Shown here: positions 24,793-33,180 of the stretch, piece by piece
Position numbering within the stretch: the first letter of the stretch is position 1
How the letters are laid out: each line of letters starts with the position of its first letter
Assembly: GCF_001494635.1 (NCBI RefSeq)
Contig: NZ_LOJF01000011.1
Span: 232,142 to 296,141, forward strand
DNA from: Tractidigestivibacter scatoligenes
Lineage (GTDB): Bacteria; Actinomycetota; Coriobacteriia; Coriobacteriales; Atopobiaceae
Reading direction: 5' to 3'
Length of the DNA: 64,000 nucleotides
Made by a program: the position numbers and the translations under genes
Notes under the pieces: generated by a model
The model's database searches: none
What the model was told of the DNA's origin: nothing
The model's input: the letters and a program-made list of their open reading frames with translations, nothing else

Positions 24793-25725
24793 CTAGAGCA
24801 GCCCGATGAGGTGACCGACAATACCCACGCCAAAGAGGGCGAGGATGATGACGATCGGCGAGACGTTCTTCTTCAGCAGCTTGCACACGAACAGGGTGAG
24901 GGCCACGGCTGCGAGGCCGGGGATCAGGGAGTCGAGGTTCTGCTGGAGGGTGGTGACCTTCATCTGGTCAAGGCCGTTGGCACCGAGCTTGGCGTACTGC
25001 GTGAGCGCGCTCTTGATGCCCTCGGCATCGCCGGTGATGGTCGACCAGTCAATATAGGCACCAGCCTGCTGCTGCATCGTGGAGACAACCGGCTTGAAGC
25101 TGATGGTGACCCAGCGCTCGACCAGAGCGCCAATGACGAACATGCCAAGGATGGAAGCGCCCTCGGTGATCTTGCCAAGCTTGCCGCCCGAGAGGTCCTT
25201 CGAGATGTCGGCACCGGCCCTGTAGCCAGCCTCCTGGGTGTACCAGAGGAATGCAAGGCGGATGACGTTCCAGAGCACGAAGAACAGGATGGGGCCAAGC
25301 GGAGAGCCGCCCAGTGCCAGGGAGGCACCAAGGGCACCCAGCAGCGGGCGCACCGTATACCAGAAGACAGGGTCGCCGACGCCGGCGAGAGGACCCATCA
25401 TACCAACCTTGACGCCCTGAATGGTGACGTCGTCGATGGGCTCGCCGTTGGCGCGGCCCTCCTCGAGGGCGAGGGTGACGCCGATGACGGGGGCGGAGAC
25501 GTACGGGTGCGTGTTGTAGAACTCGAGGTGACGCTTCAGGGCCGCGATCTGGTCATCTCTGTTGGGATAGAGCTTCTTGATCGCAGGAATCATGGCGTAG
25601 CACCAGCCGCCGTTCTGCATACGCTCGTAGTTCCACGAGCCCTGCAGATACTGGTGACGGTTGCACACCGCAAGACGATCCTGCTTGGTAAGGTGGATGC
25701 CCTTCTCCTGAATCTCTTCTGCCAT
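24793..25725 (-). CDS. manZ: PTS mannose/fructose/sorbose family IID component
   Basis: Membrane subunit that with IIC forms the mannose-class translocation channel. The 310-residue product shows the family pattern: SWNYERMQNGGWCYAMIPAI, LEFYNTHPYVSAPVIGVTLA, GVKVGMMGPLAGVGDPVFWY and FLWYTQEAGYRAGADISKDL. A final membrane helix (IVIILALFGVGIVGHLIGLL) closes it. The ATG has AAGGGAG upstream and follows the IIC stop by 24 bases. Substrate (mannose, glucose, fructose or amino sugar) cannot be read from sequence. The symbol manZ is used for family and position. Confidence 0.93.
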   Translation of the reverse strand: MAEEIQEKGIHLTKQDRLAVCNRHQYLQGSWNYERMQNGGWCYAMIPAIKKLYPNRDDQIAALKRHLEFYNTHPYVSAPVIGVTLALEEGRANGEPIDDVTIQGVKVGMMGPLAGVGDPVFWYTVRPLLGALGASLALGGSPLGPILFFVLWNVIRLAFLWYTQEAGYRAGADISKDLSGGKLGKITEGASILGMFVIGALVERWVTISFKPVVSTMQQQAGAYIDWSTITGDAEGIKSALTQYAKLGANGLDQMKVTTLQQNLDSLIPGLAAVALTLFVCKLLKKNVSPIVIILALFGVGIVGHLIGLL

Positions 25726-25749
25726 TGCTAATCACACTCCCTTGCTAGC

Positions 25750-26565
25750 CTAGTAGTTGTCGATGATGTCGCCCAGGGGGTCGCCGGAGCTCACGGCACC
25801 GGAGCCGCCGTTCTGCTTGGCGTACTCCTTGAGGCCAAGGTAGATGAAGGCCAGGGAGAGACCAATGACGCCAAGGGCGATAAGGGTGAGCTGGGAGATG
25901 GCAGCGAGGACGAAGCCGAGCGCGAAGAAGGGCCAGACCTCCTTGGTGGCCATCATGTTGATGACCATGGCGTAGCCCACGCAGCAGACCATGCCGCCGC
26001 CAACTTCCATGCCCTTAGAGAGCCAATCGGGCATAGCGTTGAGGGCCGCGGTCACGGCGTCGCCGGGGATGAAGCAGAGGGCTGCGGCCGGGATGGCGAT
26101 ACGGGCACCCTGCATGCAGATTGCGACGATCTGCCAACGCTCGATGCCGGCCATGTCGTCATTCTCGGCGCACTTGTCCATGCCGTGGACCATAGCCGTT
26201 GCGATGGTGCGGCAGACCATGGTGAGGAAGAGGCCAGCGACGGACAGAGGCACAGCAACGGCGATGGAGGTGGTCATTGCCTCGGTGGGGTCGGAGCCGC
26301 CGTTGATGGCGATGACCATGAGGATGGCGGATGCAACGGAGGCGAGAGCCGCATCAGGGGCAACGGCAGCGCCGATGTTGGCCCAACCAAGGGCGATCAT
26401 CTGAAGCGAGCCGCCCAGGAGGATTCCCTCCGAAGGGTGACCGGTCACAAGGCCAATGAGCGTGCATGCGACCAGAGGCTGGTGGAACTCCCACTCGTCG
26501 AGGATGCCCTCCATGCCTGCCAGGAAGGCAACAATGATCACGAGCAAGACTGATATTGGTGACAT
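25750..26565 (-). CDS. manY: PTS mannose/fructose/sorbose family IIC component
   Basis: Membrane channel subunit of 271 residues with about seven hydrophobic segments. Family motifs: FHQPLVACTLIGLVTGHPSE, GILLGGSLQMIALGWANIGA and AAVAPDAALASVASAILMV. It sits between IIAB (stop 15 bases upstream) and IID. Ribosome site AAGGAGGGG in front of the ATG. In lactic acid bacteria this class of IIC/IID pair is also the receptor for class IIa bacteriocins; whether that applies here is unknown. Confidence 0.93.
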   Translation of the reverse strand: MSPISVLLVIIVAFLAGMEGILDEWEFHQPLVACTLIGLVTGHPSEGILLGGSLQMIALGWANIGAAVAPDAALASVASAILMVIAINGGSDPTEAMTTSIAVAVPLSVAGLFLTMVCRTIATAMVHGMDKCAENDDMAGIERWQIVAICMQGARIAIPAAALCFIPGDAVTAALNAMPDWLSKGMEVGGGMVCCVGYAMVINMMATKEVWPFFALGFVLAAISQLTLIALGVIGLSLAFIYLGLKEYAKQNGGSGAVSSGDPLGDIIDNY

Positions 26566-26580
26566 AACCCCTCCTTATCC

Positions 26581-27591
26581 CTACTTGTTGGCTGCCTGCG
26601 CGGCAAGCTCATCCTCGGCCTTCTTGATGATGGCGTCGTAGGACTCTGCCTTGTCGGCCGGGACCTTGCGGATGTCGAACTCGACGCCCTTGGACTTGAT
26701 CTTCTCAAGGGTGTCAACGTCGTCCTGGTCCATGGCAAGCGCGTTGGTCACGACGACCTTGCCCACAGAGTGGGCCATGGAGCCAAGGTTGAGCTTCTTG
26801 ACGGGCACGCCGCCCTCGATGGCGCGGAGAGCGTCCTGCGGGGTCTCGAAGAGGAGCATGGCGTGGGTGTTGCCAAAGCGGGGATCCTTCGCGATCTCGC
26901 AGATCTTCTTGATGGGAACCACGTGCACGTGGACTCCTGGAGGGGCCGCCTGGATAATCATGGTCTTGCGGAGCTGGTCCGAGGCAACGCCGTCGGAGCA
27001 AACGATGATGCGGTCGGGGTTGGCCGCCTTGGTCCAGGTGGTTGCCACCTGGCCATGGAGCAGGCGGGTATCGACGCGCGCGAACACAATCTTGATGTGA
27101 CCGTCGCCGATGACTGTCCCCTCCGGAATAGCGCCGGTGAGTGCAGCAGCAGGTGCCGCAGCAGCCGCAGGTGCGGCCTCCTTGGGCTCAAGCTCCTCCG
27201 GTTTGATGCGGATGCCGTTCTTTGCCTCAGTGAAGACATCCTTGGCGATGGCAGCCGCCGTGTCCTCACTCAAGCGATCGCCGTAGGCCTGGATAAGCAT
27301 GGGCAGGTTGAGGCCCGTCACCATGACCCAGTCCTCGTGGCCCTCGCTCGCAAGCAGGCCGTTGACCTGGTTGAATGGGGTGGCGCCCCAAAGATCGACA
27401 AAGAAGAGCACATGCTCCTGCTCATCGAACGATGCGACGGCATCCTTCAGCTTCGCCTTGAGATCATCGGGACCCATGTCAGGCGTCAGGGTCACAGCAG
27501 CGACGTCCTTCTGCGGCCCAAAGATCATCTGGCCGGATTCCATGATCCCCTCGGCGAACTTGCCGTGGCTGGCTAGAACGATACTGACCAT
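26581..27591 (-). CDS. manX: PTS mannose-family IIAB fusion
   Basis: Cytoplasmic phosphotransfer protein of 336 residues. The IIA domain (1-130) has the phosphorylated histidine at residue 9 (VLASHGKFAEG) and LFFVDLWGATPFNQVNGLL. An Ala/Pro-rich linker covers about 135-155. The IIB domain (about 165-333) has the second phosphohistidine near residue 179 (ARVDTRLLHGQVATTW) and GVHVHVVPIKK. HPr~P passes phosphate to IIA, then IIB, then the sugar in IIC/IID. First gene of the operon; AAGGAGGAAGA precedes the ATG. The leader holds the operator-like array at 27670-27706. Confidence 0.95.
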   Translation of the reverse strand: MVSIVLASHGKFAEGIMESGQMIFGPQKDVAAVTLTPDMGPDDLKAKLKDAVASFDEQEHVLFFVDLWGATPFNQVNGLLASEGHEDWVMVTGLNLPMLIQAYGDRLSEDTAAAIAKDVFTEAKNGIRIKPEELEPKEAAPAAAAAPAAALTGAIPEGTVIGDGHIKIVFARVDTRLLHGQVATTWTKAANPDRIIVCSDGVASDQLRKTMIIQAAPPGVHVHVVPIKKICEIAKDPRFGNTHAMLLFETPQDALRAIEGGVPVKKLNLGSMAHSVGKVVVTNALAMDQDDVDTLEKIKSKGVEFDIRKVPADKAESYDAIIKKAEDELAAQAANK

Positions 27592-27669
27592 TCTTCCTCC
27601 TTACGCATATCTCGTACCGCCAACAGATAACGCGTCAAATGTGAAGAGGCATTCATGCTTTTTTCTCCC

Positions 27670-27706
27670 ATCCTTCACGCCTCGTTCACACCGGCTTCAC
27701 ATTATA
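27670..27706 (-). promoter_or_regulatory. mannose-PTS promoter with three 11-bp GTGAA repeats
   Basis: A consensus TATAAT (27701-27706, minus strand) lies about 110 bases before the IIAB start. Immediately downstream, overlapping the likely transcription start, are three in-phase 11-bp repeats: TGTGAAGCCGG, TGTGAACGAGG and CGTGAAGGATG (plus-strand TTCAC at 27674, 27685 and 27696). A further GTGAAG in inverted orientation is at 27640. The one-turn spacing suggests cooperative binding of a repressor. No regulator gene is adjacent. Confidence 0.6.
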
Positions 27707-27720
27707 AAACACAGAGAGCT

Positions 27721-27965
27721 TTCGATTATGCGGAAAACCGTTGTTAGGAAAAATAGGACTTGGCCGAGCGTCTTTGCTTGTCGTGCCGATTACCAGCTTG
27801 AATGGTAATTCCGCATTGAGATATTTGTTTATACAAGTTGGTGAACGGTTGTGCTTGATACTTTTTTTGACGAGAAGGTCAAAAAACGACGAGGTCAGAC
27901 TATACGTTTTCTCTAACGCCGTTCACCGATTCATTTACCGCAAACGGGAAATTGCAAAGGAGCGT
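27721..27965. other. AT-rich segment upstream of the PTS promoter, no gene
   Basis: Base composition is much more AT-rich than the surroundings, with T/A runs and low coding potential. It contains dyads TTACCA/TGGTAA (27790-27808) and GGTGAACGG (27840-27848) with CCGTTCACC (27919-27927). Consistent with an upstream regulatory region or relic of horizontally acquired DNA. Confidence 0.5.
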
Positions 27966-28026
27966 CCCTCTCTTTTATGTAAGGCGAAAAATACGCCGGC
28001 CGAGAAGCGCGCCCACAGACAGACCG

Positions 28027-28212
28027 AGGGACGTTATCGCAGGGATTACGCACGAGATGGGTCTCCGGGCGTCAAGTCGACGCCGGAGGGCACGTTGCAA
28101 CAGAAATCCCGTCGAAATGGGCCCACGGGCGCCAGAATGACGCCGAGGGGCACGTTGCAGCAGCAACTACGTACAAAAGAGCCCCTCCGGCGCCGAAATG
28201 ACGCCGGAGGGG
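28027..28212 (+). repeat. hairpin-spacer repeat array R3 (three units)
   Basis: Dyads at 28063-28088 (CTCCGGGCGTC with GACGCCGGAG), 28124-28149 and 28182-28212 (CCCCTCCGGCG with CGCCGGAGGGG), about 61 bases apart. The spacers carry ACGTTATCGCAGGGATTACG, CACGTTGCAACAGAAATCCC and CACGTTGCAGCAGCAACTAC. The array ends 29 bases from the pepP stop and with R2 brackets the PTS locus. Confidence 0.85.
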
Positions 28213-28241
28213 CAAACAGCGCAAACGGGCAAAGCGTCACA

Positions 28242-29369
28242 CTAGCAGGGAATGCACACCAGCTCGTGCGGCGACTGGGTGAAGACCTCGTAGCCGTTCT
28301 CGGTCACGATGCCAAAGTCCTCCACGCGCACGCCAAACTGACCAGGCAGGTACGTACCCGGCTCCACGGTAATCACCGAGCCGGCAGGGATGGGCTTGTC
28401 GTTCCTCATGTTGAACATGGGCTGCTCGTGAATCTCCAGGCCCACACCGTGGCCAAGGCCGTGCACGAAGCAGTACTCAGGGAAGCCCGCCTCGCAGATG
28501 ACCTTGTGCGCAAGCTCGTGGATCTCGCGGCCAATGACGCCAGCGTGAATGGCTGCCTCGCATGCCTCGTTCGCAGCGCGCGTTGCCTCGTAGACCTTGC
28601 GCTGGAGGTCGCTTGGCTCGCCCACGCAAACCGTGCGCGTCATGTCGGAGTGGTAGTCGTGGTAGCCGGCGCCATAGTCCATCACGATCATGTCACCGCG
28701 CTGGATCAAGCGCTCGCCGGGCTGTGCGTGGGGGTTTGCCCCGTTGGGGCCGGAAGCGATGATCGAGTCGAAGGAGAGCGAATCGGCACCGTTCGAGAGC
28801 ATCCAGCCCTCCAGCTCGGCGCGGACCTGCTGCTCGGTGAGGCCGGGTTTGATGTAGCCGCAGATGTGCTCGAACGCCGCGTCGGTGATCGATTGCGCGT
28901 GGCGCATGAGCTCGACCTCCTCGGCATCCTTCACGATGCGCAGCCCAGCAATGTCGCCATGGAGGCGTGGCGCGAGGACGGCCACCGACGCTTTGGCGCA
29001 CTCCTCGCCAAGCGCGTCGAAGAACGCGAGGTCGCAGGTGTCCTCAACGGCCACGACGCGCGAGCGGGTCTCGCGGATGCGCTGCGCGGCCCACCATGCG
29101 GGGCTCACGATGTCCATGTCGAGCTTCCAGGGGGTGTCCGCGCCAAGGCGGCTCTGGAAGGTGCCGTAGTAGCGTGAGTCGGTGTGGAGCCACAGCCCGT
29201 CGGCGGTCACGAAGGCAGTATGGGCCACCTCGTCGTCGAAGGTACGCTCGGCTCCAGTAAGCCAGCGAAGGTCGGGGTTGTTGCGAAGAATCGCTGCGTC
29301 ATAACCCCTCTCGGCCATGAGCGCGCGGAACCTCTCGACGCGAGCGGCGCAGGCTTGTGCATCTGCCAT
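28242..29369 (-). CDS. pepP: M24 family Xaa-Pro aminopeptidase
   Basis: Metallopeptidase cleaving X-Pro bonds. The 375-residue product has a creatinase-like N-terminal domain (NNPDLRWLTGAERTFDDEVA) and a pita-bread C-terminal domain. The five metal ligands are visible: two Asp in VMDYGAGYHDYHSDMTRTV, His in FVHGLGHGVGLEIHE, Glu in ITVEPGTYL and Glu in RVEDFGIV. The ATG (MADAQACAARVERF) is preceded by GAGAGAA. Gene order aroK-aroB-pepP-efp is common in this class; PepQ is an alternative name. Confidence 0.93.
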   Translation of the reverse strand: MADAQACAARVERFRALMAERGYDAAILRNNPDLRWLTGAERTFDDEVAHTAFVTADGLWLHTDSRYYGTFQSRLGADTPWKLDMDIVSPAWWAAQRIRETRSRVVAVEDTCDLAFFDALGEECAKASVAVLAPRLHGDIAGLRIVKDAEEVELMRHAQSITDAAFEHICGYIKPGLTEQQVRAELEGWMLSNGADSLSFDSIIASGPNGANPHAQPGERLIQRGDMIVMDYGAGYHDYHSDMTRTVCVGEPSDLQRKVYEATRAANEACEAAIHAGVIGREIHELAHKVICEAGFPEYCFVHGLGHGVGLEIHEQPMFNMRNDKPIPAGSVITVEPGTYLPGQFGVRVEDFGIVTENGYEVFTQSPHELVCIPC

Positions 29370-29412
29370 GATTCTCTCTTCTCTCTTGCAAACGGACAAT
29401 ATTGACGAGTAA

Positions 29413-29432
29413 CGCCGCCAGCAAGCGGCGGC
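29413..29432 (-). terminator. GC-rich hairpin after the aroB-like gene
   Basis: GCCGCC (29414-29419) and GGCGGC (29427-29432) form a compact hairpin 15 bases after the aroB-like stop. Only a weak T-containing stretch follows on the minus strand. Confidence 0.4.
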
Positions 29433-29446
29433 ATGTGCGAGAAGCG

Positions 29447-30691
29447 CTACCTTGAGGAGCACCACGCGGCCGTGTGCTCGGCAAGCTGGTCGTCCTCGAC
29501 GGCCGCAAGCCGCACGCGACCAAGCGCACGCGGAAGCTCCAGCATGAACTTGTTCGAACGACGGAAGCGCTCCGCCTTGAGCGCGGCGGCCATGGCCTCT
29601 GGATCAACCTCGCACTCAACGAAGCCCAGGCCAAGGCGGTCAAGCAGCTCGTCCTGCGTGAGCATGTCATCAATCGAGAACCCACCCTGCGCAACAGAAA
29701 GGCGCGCCGAGAAGCGCATGGCCTCGGCAAGCAGGGTCGAGGAGGGAACGTCCTCCCCCACCAGGGGACGAAGCGCACGCATGAACGTTGTGCCATAGCC
29801 AATTGACTGGCGCACGGCCACGGAGGTGGACGAGATAATCTTGCCACGGCTCTTCATGCAGTCGACCATCTGCTCGCAGATGGCGGCGCGGTCGAGCGCG
29901 GCAATGTCGTTGGCGCGGTCAAAGAGCCGGCCAAACGTCTTGTCGGAATCTGCCATGGCACTGGCCACAAAGAGCGCGCGAGCGAAAAGGGCCGCCTCGT
30001 CGGTGCGCGTGGCGTCAATAACGTCGAGGTCGCAGTAGACGTAGCGCGCAGTGCCGTCCTGCGTGATCATCTGGTCTGCACCCGGCAGGTCAAGGGCGAG
30101 AGGGGTCACACCGGCGAGTAGCGCGGTTGTGGGGTCGAGAGGAACCTGCGCGAGCGTCATGCCTCCGCACCACGTGTGGCAGGCAAACGATGCCGTAGAG
30201 AGGGCACGCACGCCGCCCACGGCAACGGCAACGTCGTCGCCGGTTGCACCGGTCTCAGCGATTCCCTCGTACAGGGATTCGAGCGCCGCAGTTGAGGAGG
30301 CGTCCGGACCAGACGGGAGGTCGACCATGTGCACGAGAAAGCCCACGTCGGAAAGGTCGCGGCGAATGGTCTCGACGACGTCCGCCGGAGCCTCGGGCAC
30401 GGTTGCGAGTACCGCAGCGCGGGGCTTTCCCACGTAGGCGCGCAGGTCGTTGCCCATGTTGCCCACAAGGTCATCACCCACGCGGGCGTCAAGGGAGTTA
30501 CCACGGAGGTTTACCCACTGGCGCTTCGCACGAATGCGCACGGGGGCATCATCCTCGGACTCGGCCTCCGCAGCGGCCTCCGCTGCGGGTGCAGCCTCCG
30601 TCGCAGGGGCCGCAGCCACGCTCTTGGCGTCTTCGCCTTCGCGCTCCCCCGCGTCCTTCTCAGCGTCCGCTACTTGGCTGTTCTCGCTCAC
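29447..30691 (-). CDS. 3-dehydroquinate synthase-like protein lacking catalytic residues
   Basis: A 414-residue protein directly downstream of aroK (GTG start overlapping its TGA). After an acidic Ala/Glu-rich head of about 55 residues the body follows the AroB fold order. VAVAVGGVRALSTASFACHT stands where AroB has its GGGVxGDxxGF glycine loop, TLAQVPLDPTTALLAG where AroB has QVPTTLLAQ, and DLPGADQMIT where AroB has the Lys-containing LPxGKNxxG. MKSRGKIISSTSVAVRQSI and GYGTTFMRALRP stand where AroB has KS and NFGHTFGHA. The glycine-loop aspartate, the substrate Lys and the zinc histidines are therefore missing. It is probably not a dehydroquinate synthase; the role is unknown (regulatory or scaffolding paralogue). 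The assignment rests on motif-by-motif alignment by eye plus context. Confidence 0.7.
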   Translation of the reverse strand: MSENSQVADAEKDAGEREGEDAKSVAAAPATEAAPAAEAAAEAESEDDAPVRIRAKRQWVNLRGNSLDARVGDDLVGNMGNDLRAYVGKPRAAVLATVPEAPADVVETIRRDLSDVGFLVHMVDLPSGPDASSTAALESLYEGIAETGATGDDVAVAVGGVRALSTASFACHTWCGGMTLAQVPLDPTTALLAGVTPLALDLPGADQMITQDGTARYVYCDLDVIDATRTDEAALFARALFVASAMADSDKTFGRLFDRANDIAALDRAAICEQMVDCMKSRGKIISSTSVAVRQSIGYGTTFMRALRPLVGEDVPSSTLLAEAMRFSARLSVAQGGFSIDDMLTQDELLDRLGLGFVECEVDPEAMAAALKAERFRRSNKFMLELPRALGRVRLAAVEDDQLAEHTAAWCSSR

Positions 30692-31227
30692 AAAAGCCCC
30701 CTCTCCCAGAGCAGCTGGCCGGACTCGCTAGCCACCTGCTCGAAGGTCCTGTTTCGAATGTCGATGGTGATGTCGGCCGTCTGCTGGTAGAGCGGACGGC
30801 GGTGACGGAAGAGCGCCCGGGCGTGCGAGGCGTCGCCCAGATCGGGGCGCCTCTCGGGGCAGCGCATCTGACGCAGGGAGTCAGACAAATCCCCGTCGAG
30901 ATAGACCACAACCCCCATGCGGTGCATGAGCTCGCAGTTCTCGGGCCTCTCGACCACTCCCCCGCCGCAGCTCACCAGCAAGGACTTTCGAGACGCGAGA
31001 CCCTCCAGGACCTTGGTCTCCTCGTCGCGAAAGCCCTCCTCGCCACGAGAGGCAAAGACGTCGCGCACGCTCATGCCAAGGGCCCGCTCCACCAGCTGGT
31101 CGGTGTCAACATAGGGCCGACAGAAGAGCTTGCCAAGGTTGCGTGCGAGAGTGGACTTGCCTGCGCCAAGAAACCCCACGAAGAAGATGTGGTCGCAACC
31201 CTCGTGGATGACGTAGCCCTCGCCCAA
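30688..31227 (-). CDS. aroK: shikimate kinase
   Basis: Phosphorylates shikimate at the 3-OH. Walker A is FFVGFLGAGKSTLARNLGK; the shikimate-binding Asp-Thr-Asp is in PYVDTDQLVE; GFRDEETKVL and SCGGGVVERPEN follow, and the lid region has CPERRPDL and RRPLYQQTAD. A TTG start (LGEGYVIHEGCDHIFF) with AAGGAA upstream gives 179 residues, close to the family norm. A GTG 19 codons earlier overlaps the yqeG stop and is possible. Its TGA overlaps the start of the aroB-like gene by four bases. Confidence 0.9.
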   Translation of the reverse strand: MGEGYVIHEGCDHIFFVGFLGAGKSTLARNLGKLFCRPYVDTDQLVERALGMSVRDVFASRGEEGFRDEETKVLEGLASRKSLLVSCGGGVVERPENCELMHRMGVVVYLDGDLSDSLRQMRCPERRPDLGDASHARALFRHRRPLYQQTADITIDIRNRTFEQVASESGQLLWERGLL

Positions 31228-31273
31228 CTTGTTCTTCCTTGCTCCCGTGCACGTACCTGACCGCTTGATTCTA

Positions 31274-31828
31274 TCACCCGTCACTGCAGCCAGACGCACC
31301 GGGGCCCTCGCCCTCAAACTCGACACCACGCAGGACAAGCGCCTCTCCCAGCCTAAAGATCTGCGTGTACCAGAGGTCGCGACGCGACTGCGGCCGCACA
31401 AGGATGGTGCGCACGCCCGCAAGGTTGCCGGCAAGGATATCGGTGAAGACCTGGTCGCCCACAATGACCGTCTGCTCGGGTCCCACGCCCATGCGTGCCA
31501 TGGCGACCCAGGCCGAGAATGGCGCAGGCTTCATGGCATGGTCGACCACGCGGCAGCCCAGCTCGCACGCGGAGGCCGCTACCTCGCCCGAGTGGAAGTT
31601 GTTCGAGAGCAGGCATGCCGAGATGCCGGCGTCGCGCAGGCGCCCAAGCCACGCCTTTACGGCAGGCGGCGCTACGTGGGTGTCCCTGGGCACGCAGGTG
31701 TTATCGCGGTCGAGAAGGACCAGACGCACACCTGCCGCAACAAGCGTGTCAATGTCAATCAGGTCAACCGAGGCAACGTAGCGCGTGGCTCGGAAGGGCG
31801 AGAGGGACCCAAGCGCCATGTCACTCAC
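31274..31828 (-). CDS. yqeG: YqeG family HAD IIIA-type phosphatase
   Basis: HAD-superfamily hydrolase of 184 residues. Motif I is LLDRDNTCV (two Asp), motif II CLLSNNF, motif III Lys in DHAMKPAPFSAW and motif IV VIVGDQVFTDILAGN, all as in YqeG. The substrate of YqeG proteins is not established. The GTG start overlaps the mltG TGA by four bases; an ATG three codons later has better ribosome-site spacing (GGGGGC). Confidence 0.88.
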   Translation of the reverse strand: MSDMALGSLSPFRATRYVASVDLIDIDTLVAAGVRLVLLDRDNTCVPRDTHVAPPAVKAWLGRLRDAGISACLLSNNFHSGEVAASACELGCRVVDHAMKPAPFSAWVAMARMGVGPEQTVIVGDQVFTDILAGNLAGVRTILVRPQSRRDLWYTQIFRLGEALVLRGVEFEGEGPGASGCSDG

Positions 31829-33168
31829 GCCCCCGAGTTCTGGGCAATGATCTGTTGGTGCTCCTCGTACGTCTCGGAGAAGGCATGCACCGAGCTTGTG
31901 ATGTAGAAGTAGTAGTAGCTGGTGTCCTGGGGGTTTGCCGCCGCCGTGAGTGATGCCAGACCAGGGTTGCAGATGGGCGTAGGCGTGAGCCCCATGTTGG
32001 TGTAGGTGTTGTAGGGGTCATCCTGCGTCAGGTCGTCTGCGGTAACCTCACGGCCCAGCGTGTAGGCAAGCGTCGCGTCGCTCTGAAGCGGCATGCTGGC
32101 AGCAATGCGGTTGTAGAAGACCGACGAGATGAGTGTGCGGTCGTCGTCGGTCAGGGCTTCCTTCTCGATGATGGAGGCCATGGTGAGCACGTCATAGTTG
32201 GTAAACGACGTGCCGTAGCGCGCCTCCAGCGCCTGGCGGGCGGTATCGAGGTCGAGCGTGGCAATCTCTGTCTGGTACTGCGTAAGCATCGCGCGGATGA
32301 CCGAGTCTGCCGTGACCGTCTGACCGCCAAAGTCGTAGGTCTTGGGGAAGAGGAAGCCCTCAAGCGAGTCGTTTGCCGCCTCGGAGAGGAACGGATAGTC
32401 GGCAACGTAGTTAGAAGCCTTTGCCTGGGCGATAAAGTCGCTGGAAGAGATGCCGAACTTCTCCTCCACAAGCGAGGCAATCTGCGCCACGGTGTAGCCC
32501 TCGGGGACCTGCAGCGTCGAGGCCGTGGAGTTGGGGCCAGCCATAAGCTGGTTGATCACGTTTGCGTCAGAAGAGCCGGTGAGCAGGGAGTACGTGCCAC
32601 TCTTGAGCTTCTGCTCGACGTTTTGCTTCTGGACCTCCTGTAGGAAGGAGGAGGTATCCGAGATGACCCCCGCGTCCTTGAGGATGGACGCGATGCCTGC
32701 CGTGGTCGAGCCATCGGGAATGGTGACCTCGACCTCCTGACCAGCCACTACCTGCGTGCCACCAGAGTCAGACCCCTTGGTGAGCCTGGGAAGCACCAAG
32801 ACGAAGAACAACGCGACAAACGCAGCCACGCCAGCGAGAACCGCCACGATAACGGTGACGCCCTTGGGTCCCGTTCCCCGACCGTTCCCACCACGCCTGC
32901 GGCCCCTGCCCTGGGCGCCGGCACGCCTGGTGGCGGCTGCGGTACGCGCGGAGACATGGCTTGTCGTACCGCCAATGGCACCGGTGGACCCAGGAGCCGA
33001 CGCACCTGCGCGCCGATTCGCAGCCGAACGGCTGGCCGGGCGGCTAGTCGCGGCAGCAGGAGACTGCCTCGGAGAAGCAGCGTTGGTCCCCTGCAATCCC
33101 TCCTCGGGCGCACGGAAGTGCGCCGCGCGGCGATGGGGCTTCTCGTTGTTTTGGTTGTTTGTGGGCAT
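31825..33168 (-). CDS. mltG: endolytic transglycosylase MltG
   Basis: Membrane-anchored YceG/MltG-type lytic transglycosylase that trims nascent glycan strands. The 447-residue protein has a basic, low-complexity cytoplasmic head (about 1-100), one membrane helix (VTVIVAVLAGVAAFVALFFV), then the periplasmic domain. This carries EGYTVAQIASLV, SLEGFLFPKTYDF, the catalytic Glu region TMASIIEKEAL, FYNRIAASMPLQSDATLAY and YNTYTNMGLTPTPICNPGL. The head is much longer than in E. coli. Its end overlaps yqeG; ruvX ends 12 bases before its start. Confidence 0.93.
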   Translation of the reverse strand: MPTNNQNNEKPHRRAAHFRAPEEGLQGTNAASPRQSPAAATSRPASRSAANRRAGASAPGSTGAIGGTTSHVSARTAAATRRAGAQGRGRRRGGNGRGTGPKGVTVIVAVLAGVAAFVALFFVLVLPRLTKGSDSGGTQVVAGQEVEVTIPDGSTTAGIASILKDAGVISDTSSFLQEVQKQNVEQKLKSGTYSLLTGSSDANVINQLMAGPNSTASTLQVPEGYTVAQIASLVEEKFGISSSDFIAQAKASNYVADYPFLSEAANDSLEGFLFPKTYDFGGQTVTADSVIRAMLTQYQTEIATLDLDTARQALEARYGTSFTNYDVLTMASIIEKEALTDDDRTLISSVFYNRIAASMPLQSDATLAYTLGREVTADDLTQDDPYNTYTNMGLTPTPICNPGLASLTAAANPQDTSYYYFYITSSVHAFSETYEEHQQIIAQNSGA

Positions 33169-33180
33169 GTCGTTTGCCTC

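Noticed and set aside
28027..28212. Integron attC-like sites
   Set aside because: Imperfect palindromes are present, but the core-site pairs (RYYYAAC/GTTRRRY) are not, and there is no integron integrase; the only tyrosine recombinase is XerD-like.
27741..29177. A plus-strand frame of 478 codons starting in the AT-rich segment
   Set aside because: Passes through repeat array R3 and then antisense through pepP; no conserved domain.
31228..31464. Long N-terminal extension of aroK
   Set aside because: It overlaps yqeG in another frame and adds low-complexity Arg/Ser sequence; length from the TTG matches shikimate kinases.
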